DNA of 13,380 bases from Geobacter sp. UBA6802 (lineage in GTDB: Bacteria; Desulfobacterota; Desulfuromonadia; Geobacterales; Pseudopelobacteraceae): NCBI GenBank assembly GCA_002452325.1, contig DKFG01000306.1, forward strand, positions 1 through 13,380. The letters are read 5' to 3'. Both the position numbers and the translations under genes were made by a program. Positions 5,775 through 13,380 of this stretch are shown one piece after another. The notes beneath the pieces were generated by a model, which was not told the DNA's origin, ran no database searches, and saw only the letters and a list, made by a program, of their open reading frames with translations. Each line of letters starts with the position of its first letter. Position 1 is the first letter of the stretch.

Positions 5775-7996
5775 GTCCCTTTACTCCGCAAAGTTTTCAG
5801 TGATTCAGCTGCTTGACGAGCCAGCTCGTCTCCCCCTCTGGCAAGCTTTTCCAGCAGCGGACCAACGGCCACAGCCGGATACCGTTCAAACGAACGGATA
5901 ATATCCAGCTTGATCCGCTGCAAGGCCTTGTACGACAGCAAACTGCGTTCCCCAAGCACCTTGACCAGCTCCGGCAGCAGCTCAGGCCGCCCTATTTCCC
6001 CCAAAGCCTGTATCGCCGCTGATTTTAGCTCACACTCAACAGCGCTGAAACCACCTGTAGTCAGCAGCACAAGCAGCTTGCGCGCCATCTCGGGCGGACT
6101 GGTGCGGTCTGCCATGCTGATGGCATTCAGCTGGATCTCGCGGTCAGTTGAATCAACATCCCTCAACAGCTGACGCTGTGCAACCGGATCCCCCAGGGAG
6201 AGTAACAGCTTAAGCGCCTCCTGGCGCACCCGCTGGTTGCTGTTGCGCAAGAGCGGTCGCAGCTGTTCACTATCCTCGGCAGTTGCTACAGAGCGCAGCA
6301 TAAGGATGATGTTTCGCAGCACATACCAGCGCTGGTCAGACAGACGAGCCAACAGGTGCGGTCGAGCCACCTCACCAAAGGATTGTACCCGGTCCATCAT
6401 GAACCGGCGCAACGACATGTTTTCTTCTTCAGCCATCCGGTCAAGCAGCGGCTCAATAAAGGCTCGGCCAAGCACCTGAATCAGCAGGGCAACTTCATCA
6501 TATTTCGGCTTACCCCAGATCGTGAGACCACTCAGGATCTCATCCAGAAACTCTCTGCGGCAGAAGGCATCACGCATGGCAAGCCGCAATTGAGGCGGAA
6601 GACGGGGATCGGCAGCCTGACTGAGTACCTTCAACACATGGGCATAATCACCAAGTTCAAGAAAGTGGCCGCACATGTCTGCCAGGTTTCGGATCAGTTC
6701 CTGTGCCGTTGCCCCGGTCGGGTCGGAAAAAACCAGCTGCAGGATCAGTTCACTGCTGCGGCTGTCAATAAAATGAGGGGTCAGGGTCTGCAGCAGCGGC
6801 TGTAATTCATCAGGTGCCAGCTGTTTGACTGAGCCATTTTGCAGTGCATCAACCAGTCCCTGAATGTAGCCTTCCGGCATGTAGGTCTCACAGGCATGCT
6901 CCTGCAGCAGGGTCTGCATCCTGGCTCTGACCTCATCGTCGTTGTCCGCAGCCTGAAAGGATTGGGTTAAGTGGGGCAGCAGTGTGCGCAGCAGTTCCTG
7001 CAGCAGTGGCGGTGCAGCGGCATACTGTTCTGCCGTGGCATAGGTCTCCTGCAGTAGGGTTGATCCCAAAAAGCGGAACAGTTCCTGAGAAACGTCGCCA
7101 TCCAACTGTGCCGTTTCACAAAAGCCATTCAGTATCTGACGCCGCAACTCCGGATCAAGGGCTGTGATAAAGGCGCGCAGGTCAGCCTTCTGATCAGGCT
7201 GTTCTGCACCGGCATCTTGATCACCGCCCTCCCCTGCGGCGGTAGTACCGGTACCATCACCTCCAAGGCCTGCACCAGCGGTTGCGTTGAAAGACTGCTG
7301 CACCAGCGATGAAAAAGTCCGCAGAGTCACTGCCGAGAGGCCGCTGCCCACACCCGAACGATGAGAAAAATGGGCATTCAGTCTGACTGCCAGCAGTTCC
7401 GGGGCAAACGCTCCCTGTTCATCTCCTCCCACTCCCAGTTCGCTACGGACCAATCGCTGGGTAAAACGTTCCCAGAGACTGCCGGATTCCTCGGCATCAT
7501 CCTCGCCCAGACGCTCCAGTTCAGTGCCGCTGAATCGGTCGTAACGGATAGCCTTGATCTGTAATGAGCTGATACCGGCTTCATGCCAAAGCTGCTCAAT
7601 GCCACCCTGGCTGAAGATATCCTCTCGTTTGAGAGACAGGAGTGACAGCAGGGCGTTCAGCTCGTCAGTTTCCGGTGCACGCTGCACGGCCAATACGCCA
7701 ATGCCCCGCTCAAACAGGGCCGCAGCAACCGTTTTAACAGCGCGATGATCACGTTCAATAGCGACGTCATCAAGCAGCAGACTGTCTCGGGTTACTGCCA
7801 GCTGCAGTTGTGTGCCGTCCTGGCACAGGAGACGAAACGACGCCAGAAGTTTCTGTACGGCTGCCTCAATCTGGGGATGACCGGGGGGATAGGCGCTCCA
7901 GATACGCCGGGCGATATTCAGATCGCTGGCAACTGCGGCAATAGCCTTGGTTCTGATGGCTGATGAAGCCAGATCTGCGACAACGGAATCGAGCAC
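5771..7996 (-). CDS. Large HEAT-repeat protein paired with the HD-GYP protein
   Basis: The product has 741 residues. Residues about 30-125 form a domain related to the start of the neighbouring HD-GYP protein (both carry HPQ(I/V), LAV..(D/E).L..D and (H/R)G(I/V)G in the same order). A low-complexity Gly/Ala/Asp linker lies at about 238-270. A long helical region (270-540) follows, and the C-terminus (about 540-738) is a run of HEAT-like helical pairs, for example RPHLLARLSDQRWYVLRNI and LRPLLRNSNQRVRQEALKLL. HEAT arrays bind proteins, so a scaffold or regulator role is inferred; no catalytic motif is visible. I start it at GTG 7996 because AGGGAG lies 4 nt upstream and a promoter ends just before it. 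The open frame reaches a TTG at 8038, but that falls inside the promoter. No membrane segment or signal peptide is seen. Confidence 0.85.
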   Translation of the reverse strand: MLDSVVADLASSAIRTKAIAAVASDLNIARRIWSAYPPGHPQIEAAVQKLLASFRLLCQDGTQLQLAVTRDSLLLDDVAIERDHRAVKTVAAALFERGIGVLAVQRAPETDELNALLSLLSLKREDIFSQGGIEQLWHEAGISSLQIKAIRYDRFSGTELERLGEDDAEESGSLWERFTQRLVRSELGVGGDEQGAFAPELLAVRLNAHFSHRSGVGSGLSAVTLRTFSSLVQQSFNATAGAGLGGDGTGTTAAGEGGDQDAGAEQPDQKADLRAFITALDPELRRQILNGFCETAQLDGDVSQELFRFLGSTLLQETYATAEQYAAAPPLLQELLRTLLPHLTQSFQAADNDDEVRARMQTLLQEHACETYMPEGYIQGLVDALQNGSVKQLAPDELQPLLQTLTPHFIDSRSSELILQLVFSDPTGATAQELIRNLADMCGHFLELGDYAHVLKVLSQAADPRLPPQLRLAMRDAFCRREFLDEILSGLTIWGKPKYDEVALLIQVLGRAFIEPLLDRMAEEENMSLRRFMMDRVQSFGEVARPHLLARLSDQRWYVLRNIILMLRSVATAEDSEQLRPLLRNSNQRVRQEALKLLLSLGDPVAQRQLLRDVDSTDREIQLNAISMADRTSPPEMARKLLVLLTTGGFSAVECELKSAAIQALGEIGRPELLPELVKVLGERSLLSYKALQRIKLDIIRSFERYPAVAVGPLLEKLARGGDELARQAAESLKTLRSKGT

Positions 7997-8024
7997 AAAA
8001 CTCCCTGCTGGTTGGAATGGTTTG

Positions 8025-8052
8025 ACTATACCGCACAAATCAGCTAGTTCAA
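8025..8052 (-). promoter_or_regulatory. Sigma70-type promoter of the HEAT/HD-GYP genes
   Basis: On the minus strand TTGAAC (8052-8047) and TATAGT (8030-8025) are separated by 16 nt, matching four and five of six consensus bases. Transcription would begin near 8018, 22 nt before the GTG start at 7996 and ahead of its ribosome binding site at 8006-8001. The region is shared with malQ on the other strand. A plus-strand TTGACT at 8022-8027 overlaps this -10 box but has no convincing -10 of its own at 17 nt (TAGTTC), so the malQ promoter is unresolved. Confidence 0.55.
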
Positions 8053-8079
8053 ATAAAAACCGTAAGCTACGAGGTGGTT

Positions 8080-9564
8080 ATGACTCATCTGACGCGACGA
8101 GCCGGCCTGCTGCTTCACCCGACCTCACTTCCCGGACCGGGCGGTATCGGCACCCTTGACACCGAGGCCTTTCAGCTCCTTGATTTTATGGTATCTGCCG
8201 GTTTTTCGCTCTGGCAGATCCTGCCCCTTACCCCGCCTGCTGCAGGCAACTCCCCCTATTCTGCCTACTCTGCCTTTGCCGGTAATCCCCTGCTGATTGA
8301 TCTGAACGCCCTGGTCAGTGAAGGAGACCTGCAGGGGTCTGATCTGCAGATGGATTTTCCCGTAGATCAGGTTGCCTACGATACGGTCATCCCCTGGAAA
8401 GAGGGGCTGCTCCAGCGCGCTGCCGAGACCTTCTTCCGCCAGGGGCACACGTCACGCATGGAAGAGTTCTGGCAGTTCTGCGACCGCACCTTCTGGCTGC
8501 ACGACTATGCCCTGTTTCAGACACTGAAACAGCACTACGGCGGCCGTCCCTGGCACCGCTGGCACCGGGATCTGGTACGGCGTGATCCAACGGCGCTGGC
8601 AAAGGCAGCCCAGCAGTTCGGTACCGAGATCGGGGCCCATAAGTACCAGCAATGGCAGTTTTTCAGGCAATGGAGCGCCATCAGGCAGGCAGCGGCAGCG
8701 CGGGGAATTGCCATCATCGGCGACCTGCCAATCTTTGTGGCCCATGACTCCTGCGATGTCTGGTGCAACCAGCAACTCTTTCTGCTGGATGACGCGGGCA
8801 AGCCAACGGTGGTTGCCGGTGTACCGCCCGATTACTTCAGCGCCACCGGACAACTCTGGGGCAACCCGCTTTACAACTGGCAGGTTCTGGAACAGCAGGG
8901 GTACAGCTGGTGGATTGCCCGCTTTAATGCCCTGTTAGAGCAGGTAGACACCATCAGAATTGATCATTTTCGCGGATTTGAAGCGGCCTGGCAGGTACCG
9001 GCCAAGGCCAAAACTGCAGTAAACGGCAGTTGGGTGTCTGGTCCCGGCTCACATTTTTTCGAGGCAATTCGTGCCAGTCTGGGCAGATTGCCGTTCATTG
9101 CCGAAGACCTGGGGGTGATTACGCCGGAGGTTGAACAGTTACGGGACCAATTTGGCTTCCCCGGCATGAAGATTCTGCAGTTTGCCTTTGATTCAGGCCC
9201 GGATAATCCCTACCTGCCCCACAACCATCTGCCCAACAGCGTAATCTATACCGGTACCCATGATAATGATACCACCCGGGGCTGGCTGGAGGCGCTCACG
9301 CCCAAGGTGAAACAAAAGTTATTCGGTTATCTGGGCTTTGAGAGCCCGCAACCGGTACAGGCGATGATCAGGACCGCACTGATGTCGGTGGCTCGCACAG
9401 CCGTGATCCCTCTGCAGGATCTGCTGGAACTGCCGACCGAAGCCCGTATGAACCTTCCCGGCACTACCTTTGGCAATTGGGGCTGGCGGTACCGGACCGG
9501 CCAGCTTACCCCGGAACTGGCAGCACACTACAAGACCCTGAACAGGTGTTATGGCCGCTGCTGA
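8080..9564 (+). CDS. malQ: 4-alpha-glucanotransferase (amylomaltase, GH77)
   Basis: MalQ transfers alpha-1,4-glucan segments between maltodextrins and glycogen-type glucans in the cytoplasm. The 494-residue product is the normal size for the compact amylomaltases. Motifs appear in order: LLLHPTSLPGPGGIG (10-24), GNSPYSAYSAFAGNP (about 57-71), DLPIFVAHDSCDVW, RIDHFRGFEA with nucleophile D295, IAEDLGVITPEV with acid/base E342, and GTHDNDTTRGW with D395. These three match the GH77 catalytic triad in type and spacing. I start at ATG 8080, where GAGG (8071-8074) sits 5 nt upstream; a GTG at 8074 is in frame but lies on that ribosome binding site. It is the only plus-strand gene in the window, divergent from the HEAT gene, and its last 16 nt overlap the end of the transglutaminase gene. 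No other glycogen gene is nearby. Confidence 0.96.
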   Translation: MTHLTRRAGLLLHPTSLPGPGGIGTLDTEAFQLLDFMVSAGFSLWQILPLTPPAAGNSPYSAYSAFAGNPLLIDLNALVSEGDLQGSDLQMDFPVDQVAYDTVIPWKEGLLQRAAETFFRQGHTSRMEEFWQFCDRTFWLHDYALFQTLKQHYGGRPWHRWHRDLVRRDPTALAKAAQQFGTEIGAHKYQQWQFFRQWSAIRQAAAARGIAIIGDLPIFVAHDSCDVWCNQQLFLLDDAGKPTVVAGVPPDYFSATGQLWGNPLYNWQVLEQQGYSWWIARFNALLEQVDTIRIDHFRGFEAAWQVPAKAKTAVNGSWVSGPGSHFFEAIRASLGRLPFIAEDLGVITPEVEQLRDQFGFPGMKILQFAFDSGPDNPYLPHNHLPNSVIYTGTHDNDTTRGWLEALTPKVKQKLFGYLGFESPQPVQAMIRTALMSVARTAVIPLQDLLELPTEARMNLPGTTFGNWGWRYRTGQLTPELAAHYKTLNRCYGRC

Positions 9565-11474
9565 GCACGTGCGAGCTGCTGCAGCAACCGGCGCAGCTGC
9601 CGCAGCTCTTCCGGGTTCAAACGTCGGTCATGGTAGACAGCAGCCCCGTACAGATCGGCAAACTGCTGTACCAGCGGATCACCGGTTGCTGCGGCCAGTT
9701 CAAACAGCCCCAACTCCTGCACCGGCACAGATCTGCCGTAACGCTTTGACAACAGCCGATACAGCTGCCGGATCAACCGCTGTTCAGGACTGTGCAGCAG
9801 CCTGATACGACGTTTCAGGAACCAGACTGCAGCAATGACAATCACCATTCCACCCGCCCAGATCAGCTGTTTCCAGGATAATCCCTGTTCAAAATCCTTC
9901 AGCTTTCGAGCTGCCAGACGGACCTGCTCGGCCTGACGTTCAAAATCATATGTCACCACGGCCCGGTTCCAGCGGTAATCAAGGGCATCCAGCAGATAGC
10001 GCAGACGCATTCCCAAGGTTGCTCGCGCCGGTTCCTGCCAGACAGCACCGGCATTTACGGCAAAGCGGCTGGGGTCAAACCGCTGCCACCCCTTTCCGTC
10101 CAGATAGACCTCCACCCAGACATGGGCCAGATCCTCGGTCACCAGATAATAGCCGCCGATCTCGTTATACTCGCCCCCCAGATACCCTCCCACCAGCCTG
10201 CTGGGTACCCCTGCCAGCCGCAACAGCAGTGCTGCTGATGAGGCATAGAACTCGCAGTGTCCCTGCCGGGTCTCAAAGAAAAAACGATAAAGGGCGTCAG
10301 GGCCGGTGGGCAGATCCTGCCGGCTGTAACGGTACCCGCCACGGCTGAACAGCTCTTCAACCAGCTGCAGCCGATCGGCACTGGTACGTCCTTTCTTGCT
10401 GATTTCGGCACCCTGCTGCACAAAGGCGTTCTGCAGACCAGCGGGCACCTGCAGATACTGTTCAAGCTGTCTGGGCAGATCTTTGCTGCGTAAAAGGCCG
10501 TCCGTGGCGGCCTGCACCGTGTAACTGAAGCGCTTGCCCGGCGGCCTGACCAGTTCATAGACCAGGTCCGGCATCATCCTGGTCCGTGCCGAATCAATCC
10601 CAAACGGTGCATCCAGAGTAATCAGGATTAAGGAAGAAGATGGCTCGGGATAGATGGTGAGGCTGATCCGCGTGCCGGTTGGTGTCACCCGGTCAGTGGA
10701 TCGCTCAGCATCACGCACCCAGCGGTTGCCGGTCATCCGGTTGAATACCGTGCCCCGCCAGTAGGGAGGCTGGGGTTGACGGGGCAGCTCAGCCCTGAAA
10801 GCCAGAGTGCGTGAGGTGCCGATGTTGGCGCTGCTGCCCGGCTCAACACGATCGCTCATACCTGGTGAGCCGGTTTCCGGAGCGGCCAAAAACTGCCACA
10901 TCGGGAAGGCGGTACGGGGCAACACCGGAAACAGCAGCGCCGTTGCCGGCAGAGTGGCTGCTGTAATCAACAGGGCAGCCACCACGAGCCGTGTCAACTC
11001 TCGCCTTCCCAGCAGCAGGGTGCTGTTCTGTCCGGCAAAGGTCAACATCACCAGCGATACCGGCAGCAGCAGCATCATAACGGCCAGCCACAGCAGAAAC
11101 ACCGGGCTTAAGTCATAGAGTGAACGGGAAGCCAGGCAGATCAGGGCCAGCAGGTTGATCTGCAGCAGGTTGCGGACGCTTTTTTCACCAATCAACCGCG
11201 CTGCCAGCATGATCACCAGCACACTCACCACCGGCTGAATCGGATTACTGCGGCTGTACTGCAGCAGATACCAGATAAACACCGGCACCAGGGCCAGATT
11301 AAACTGGCGGTTGGTAATCTGCCACTCTCCCCGCCACTGTTGCTGCAGGCCGATCAGGAGTGCCGCCACAACCACCAGTTGCGGAAACCGCTCGATCCAG
11401 AAGAAGATCGGAGCAATCCCGGTCAGGGCAATCACCAGGGCAAGCAGGGAGCTGAAACGGCTACTGGTGATCAT
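9549..11474 (-). CDS. Membrane-anchored transglutaminase-like protein (DUF3488/TgpA type)
   Basis: The layout matches TgpA proteins: a bundle of membrane helices in the first 190 residues (about 8-27, 31-44, 60-73, 80-95, 103-117, 123-148 and 160-186), then a large periplasmic domain with a transglutaminase core, a single helix at about 537-553, and a cytoplasmic tail of DUF4129 type ending in a Leu/Arg/Gln-rich helix. The papain-like triad is present: C407 in GHCEFYAS, H451 in AHVWVEVY and D467 in RFDPS. The family is thought to crosslink or cleave at the envelope; its substrate is unknown. ATG 11474 overlaps the DUF58 end by 14 nt and has GGAG 10 nt upstream. The frame is open to 11519, but that start lies well inside DUF58. 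It is the last gene of the MoxR-DUF58-transglutaminase cluster. Confidence 0.92.
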   Translation of the reverse strand: MITSSRFSSLLALVIALTGIAPIFFWIERFPQLVVVAALLIGLQQQWRGEWQITNRQFNLALVPVFIWYLLQYSRSNPIQPVVSVLVIMLAARLIGEKSVRNLLQINLLALICLASRSLYDLSPVFLLWLAVMMLLLPVSLVMLTFAGQNSTLLLGRRELTRLVVAALLITAATLPATALLFPVLPRTAFPMWQFLAAPETGSPGMSDRVEPGSSANIGTSRTLAFRAELPRQPQPPYWRGTVFNRMTGNRWVRDAERSTDRVTPTGTRISLTIYPEPSSSLILITLDAPFGIDSARTRMMPDLVYELVRPPGKRFSYTVQAATDGLLRSKDLPRQLEQYLQVPAGLQNAFVQQGAEISKKGRTSADRLQLVEELFSRGGYRYSRQDLPTGPDALYRFFFETRQGHCEFYASSAALLLRLAGVPSRLVGGYLGGEYNEIGGYYLVTEDLAHVWVEVYLDGKGWQRFDPSRFAVNAGAVWQEPARATLGMRLRYLLDALDYRWNRAVVTYDFERQAEQVRLAARKLKDFEQGLSWKQLIWAGGMVIVIAAVWFLKRRIRLLHSPEQRLIRQLYRLLSKRYGRSVPVQELGLFELAAATGDPLVQQFADLYGAAVYHDRRLNPEELRQLRRLLQQLARAQQRP

Positions 11475-12231
11475 AGAGGCCAAGCTCCGCCAACAGGTGC
11501 AGACAGTGACGCCGCCCAACAGCAGGCGCCAGAGTACGGTCAGGTAGGGCCAGGCCTACCGGCCGCTCGCCGCCGTAGCGTCTGATCAGCCAGGCTGCCT
11601 GGGAAAGCCGTGTTTCAATGCCGGTTCCGGGCAGCTCATCAAGCCTGATCAACAGGGGAGTGGAGGCCTGTGTTCCAAACTCCTTTACCAGCAGTTCATG
11701 GTCACGGGCAGACAGGCGCCAGTGAATCGAGCGTAACGGTTCTGTGCCTGAATAGCTGCGGATTCCATCCAACTCTCCATCCTGGCCGCGTACGGTACGC
11801 ACCGTTTCACCGGTTGATTCAGCTCCATCTGCAGCAGACAGACCGGTAAGCGGCAGTGGCTCCGGAAAGACCAACACGGTATCATGGAGCGTAAACTCCC
11901 AGTAACGGGTAAAGAAGTTGACCGGAAAGGGGGAGCTGATCCTGATCCTGCCGACCGGGTGACGTCCCCGTGCAGTAAAGACCAGCTCAAGACCGGTTTC
12001 ACCGGTACTGCCGGCAGCAAGAAAGGGAAGTAGGGTACCGGCGTTTGACGATGTCGCGTTGATCAGAAACGAGGGCAGAGAACGCTTGCGGTTATGTACC
12101 ACCAGACGGAAGATAGCGGGATGATTGGCATACAGCTCTTCCGGGGGCAACAGAAGTGGTACAATCCCTTTGATGTTCAGCATACCGGCGTAACCGGTTA
12201 TTGCCATGAACCCCAGCAGACCGGAAACCAC
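11461..12231 (-). CDS. DUF58 protein; true N-terminus lies upstream of the first ordinary start codon
   Basis: DUF58 proteins are encoded beside MoxR ATPases and are often thought to be their partners. The signature LRSIHWRLSARDHELLVKEFG lies in the C-terminal half, where RSIHW and SARD are the conserved core. The coordinates begin at GTG 12231, the first ATG, GTG or TTG in this frame, but it has no ribosome binding site. The 31 codons upstream (12324-12232) continue the expected DUF58 start: RISLAGALYILITILLGF followed by NTGNNLLF, a membrane hairpin typical of the family. The complete protein is therefore probably about 287 residues, starting at or near the MoxR stop codon by a non-standard codon (TTA overlaps the TAA there). 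The family call is firm; the start is open. Confidence 0.85.
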   Translation of the reverse strand: MVSGLLGFMAITGYAGMLNIKGIVPLLLPPEELYANHPAIFRLVVHNRKRSLPSFLINATSSNAGTLLPFLAAGSTGETGLELVFTARGRHPVGRIRISSPFPVNFFTRYWEFTLHDTVLVFPEPLPLTGLSAADGAESTGETVRTVRGQDGELDGIRSYSGTEPLRSIHWRLSARDHELLVKEFGTQASTPLLIRLDELPGTGIETRLSQAAWLIRRYGGERPVGLALPDRTLAPAVGRRHCLHLLAELGLYDHQ

Positions 12232-12320
12232 CAGAAAGAGGAGATTGTTGCCGGTATTGACGGCAGCAAACCCGAGCAGGATGGTGATCAGGATGTAGAG
12301 TGCCCCGGCAAGGCTGATCC

Positions 12321-13265
12321 TTAAGCCAAAGGAACCGGTATGGCGGCGATGATCTTGCGTAGCAGGGCTCCTTGATCCTGGCCTGAAAGGCCGGTCCGCA
12401 GTACCAGACGATGGCTGCAGACCGCCGGGGCGATCTCTCTGACATCATCAGGCGCCACAAAATCGCGCCCCTTCAGAAAGGCTGCGGCACGGGCTGCCTG
12501 GGCAAGACTGATGGCAGCCCTGGTGGACAGGCCGGTCTGGATCTGGGGATCGGTACGGGTTGCCAGAACCAGGCGGTGAATGTAGGCTACCACCTTGTCG
12601 GAAAGATAGATGTCCTGGGCGACCACCGTCCGGGCATCCAGCAGCTGTTCCGGCGTGATCAACGGGACAATGCCCGGAATCCGCTCGCGAATACCCCCGC
12701 CGGCGATGATGGCTCGCTCCAGCTCCTCCGGAGGGTAGCCGATACCGGTACAGATCAGAAAGCGGTCCAGCTGTGATTCAGGCAGGGGAAAGGTGCCGCT
12801 CTGGTCTGACGGGTTCTGGGTGGCAAAGACCATAAACGGCCCAGGCAGCGGATGGGTAACCCCTTCCACTGTTACCCGATGTTCCTCCATCGCCTCAAGC
12901 ATGGCGCTTTGTGTGCGGGGCATGGCCCGGTTGATCTCATCCAGCAGTACAATGTTGTTGAAGATCGGGCCCGGCATAAAGCTGAAGGTACCGGTCTCGC
13001 GTTTGAAAACCGACAGCCCGGTAATATCGCTGGGCAGCAGGTCACTGGTACACTGCACCCGCCCAAACGACAGGCCGGTGACCCCGGCCAGAGCAAGGGC
13101 AATGGTGGTCTTACCCAGCCCCGGCAGATCCTCCACCAGGATATGGCCGCCTGCCAACAACGCAATCATGGCCAGACGCACCACCTCATCCTTGCCTTGC
13201 AGATGCTCGCTGCAGAGCGTTGCAAGCAACGTGGCAACCGGTTTACCGGCAGGAAGTCGTTCCAC
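12321..13265 (-). CDS. MoxR family AAA+ ATPase
   Basis: This is a cytoplasmic AAA+ ATPase of the MoxR type, a family of chaperone-like ATPases that mature or activate partner proteins. It has 314 residues with Walker A DLPGLGKTT (K52), Walker B IVLLDEINRA (D109, E110), the MoxR stretch SAMLEAMEEHRVTVEG, sensor 1 ATQNP and the arginine-rich SQLDRFL. The lid domain follows, with STRAAISLAQAARAAAFLKGRDFV, ending AAIPVPLA. GTG 13265 is chosen over GTG 13271 because GAGAGG ends 5 nt before it; at 13271 the ribosome binding site would touch the start. No VWA-domain gene, a frequent partner of MoxR, is in the cluster. No promoter was recognised between it and the tRNA terminator. Confidence 0.93.
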   Translation of the reverse strand: MERLPAGKPVATLLATLCSEHLQGKDEVVRLAMIALLAGGHILVEDLPGLGKTTIALALAGVTGLSFGRVQCTSDLLPSDITGLSVFKRETGTFSFMPGPIFNNIVLLDEINRAMPRTQSAMLEAMEEHRVTVEGVTHPLPGPFMVFATQNPSDQSGTFPLPESQLDRFLICTGIGYPPEELERAIIAGGGIRERIPGIVPLITPEQLLDARTVVAQDIYLSDKVVAYIHRLVLATRTDPQIQTGLSTRAAISLAQAARAAAFLKGRDFVAPDDVREIAPAVCSHRLVLRTGLSGQDQGALLRKIIAAIPVPLA

Positions 13266-13300
13266 TGTCACCTCTCGGAAAAATCATGCGCTACAAACAG

Positions 13301-13327
13301 AAAAAGCCCCGGATTAACCGAGGCTTT
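13301..13327 (-). terminator. Intrinsic terminator after the tRNA gene
   Basis: A 10-bp stem (13303-13312 with 13318-13327; nine Watson-Crick pairs and one T-G pair) with a 5-nt loop is followed on the minus strand by T-rich sequence ending near 13301. It stands 30 nt past the CCA end of the tRNA. It leaves only 37 nt to the moxR start, so moxR is either read through from the tRNA or uses an unrecognised promoter in or above this element. Confidence 0.8.
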
Positions 13328-13357
13328 CACCTGCATCCGGATATCCGGAATGCCAAC

Positions 13358-13380
13358 TGGTCGGTGCGACTGGATTTGAA
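13358..13380 (-). tRNA. tRNA 3' end (probably tRNA-Pro), cut by the window edge
   Basis: Read on the minus strand, the last 23 bases divide exactly into a T-loop (TTCAAAT), the 3' side of a 5-bp T-stem (CCAGT), a 7-nt acceptor strand (CGCACCG), discriminator A and an encoded CCA. G at position 72 with A73 implies a C1-G72 pair, which among bacterial tRNAs is the mark of tRNA-Pro (initiator tRNA has a mismatch there). The anticodon is outside the window, so the amino acid is an inference. An imperfect inverted repeat (13333-13353, GCATCCGGA with TCCGGAATGC) lies between the CCA and the terminator and could form a hairpin in the precursor's trailer. Confidence 0.85.

Noticed and set aside
7997..8038. 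Longer HEAT protein starting at TTG 8038
   Set aside because: The segment contains the -10 box and presumed transcription start, and GTG 7996 has a good ribosome binding site.
12852..13379. Plus-strand open frames across moxR and the tRNA
   Set aside because: They lie opposite a clear AAA+ gene, run through a terminator and tRNA end, and show no domain or ribosome binding site.

Overview
The gene set suggests a Geobacter-like member of the Desulfuromonadia. The pointers are isoleucine made through citramalate synthase, an HD-GYP/HEAT signalling pair, a MoxR-DUF58-transglutaminase cluster and compact housekeeping operons. The genus is an inference; no marker gene is present. All genes except malQ lie on the minus strand.

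Reading the minus strand downstream from the right edge, the window opens with the 3' end of a tRNA, probably tRNA-Pro, and its intrinsic terminator. Next come a MoxR AAA+ ATPase, a DUF58 protein and a membrane-anchored transglutaminase-like protein of the TgpA type. These three form one tightly packed operon, probably concerned with the cell envelope. The DUF58 gene has no ordinary start codon where its conserved N-terminus begins. The transglutaminase gene runs tail to tail into malQ (plus strand, 4-alpha-glucanotransferase), and their coding ends overlap by 16 nt.

A divergent promoter region (about 7997-8079) separates malQ from a large HEAT-repeat protein. That gene overlaps an HD-GYP protein gene by the four bases ATGA. 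The two proteins appear to share a related N-terminal domain of about 90 residues and probably work together; this is the best candidate here for an undescribed system. The same strand continues with cimA (citramalate synthase), a ComEA-like helix-hairpin-helix membrane protein that overlaps the end of cimA, and a 51-residue zinc-ribbon protein with a strong ribosome binding site. A clear intrinsic terminator follows.

The T-tract of that terminator touches the -35 box of a good sigma70 promoter. This promoter drives rph (RNase PH), rdgB (XTP/dITP pyrophosphatase) and a DppB/OppB-type ABC permease that runs off the left edge. All three are joined by ATGA overlaps. The window has no insertion sequence, CRISPR array or phage gene that I can see, and no stretch over 300 bases lacks a gene.
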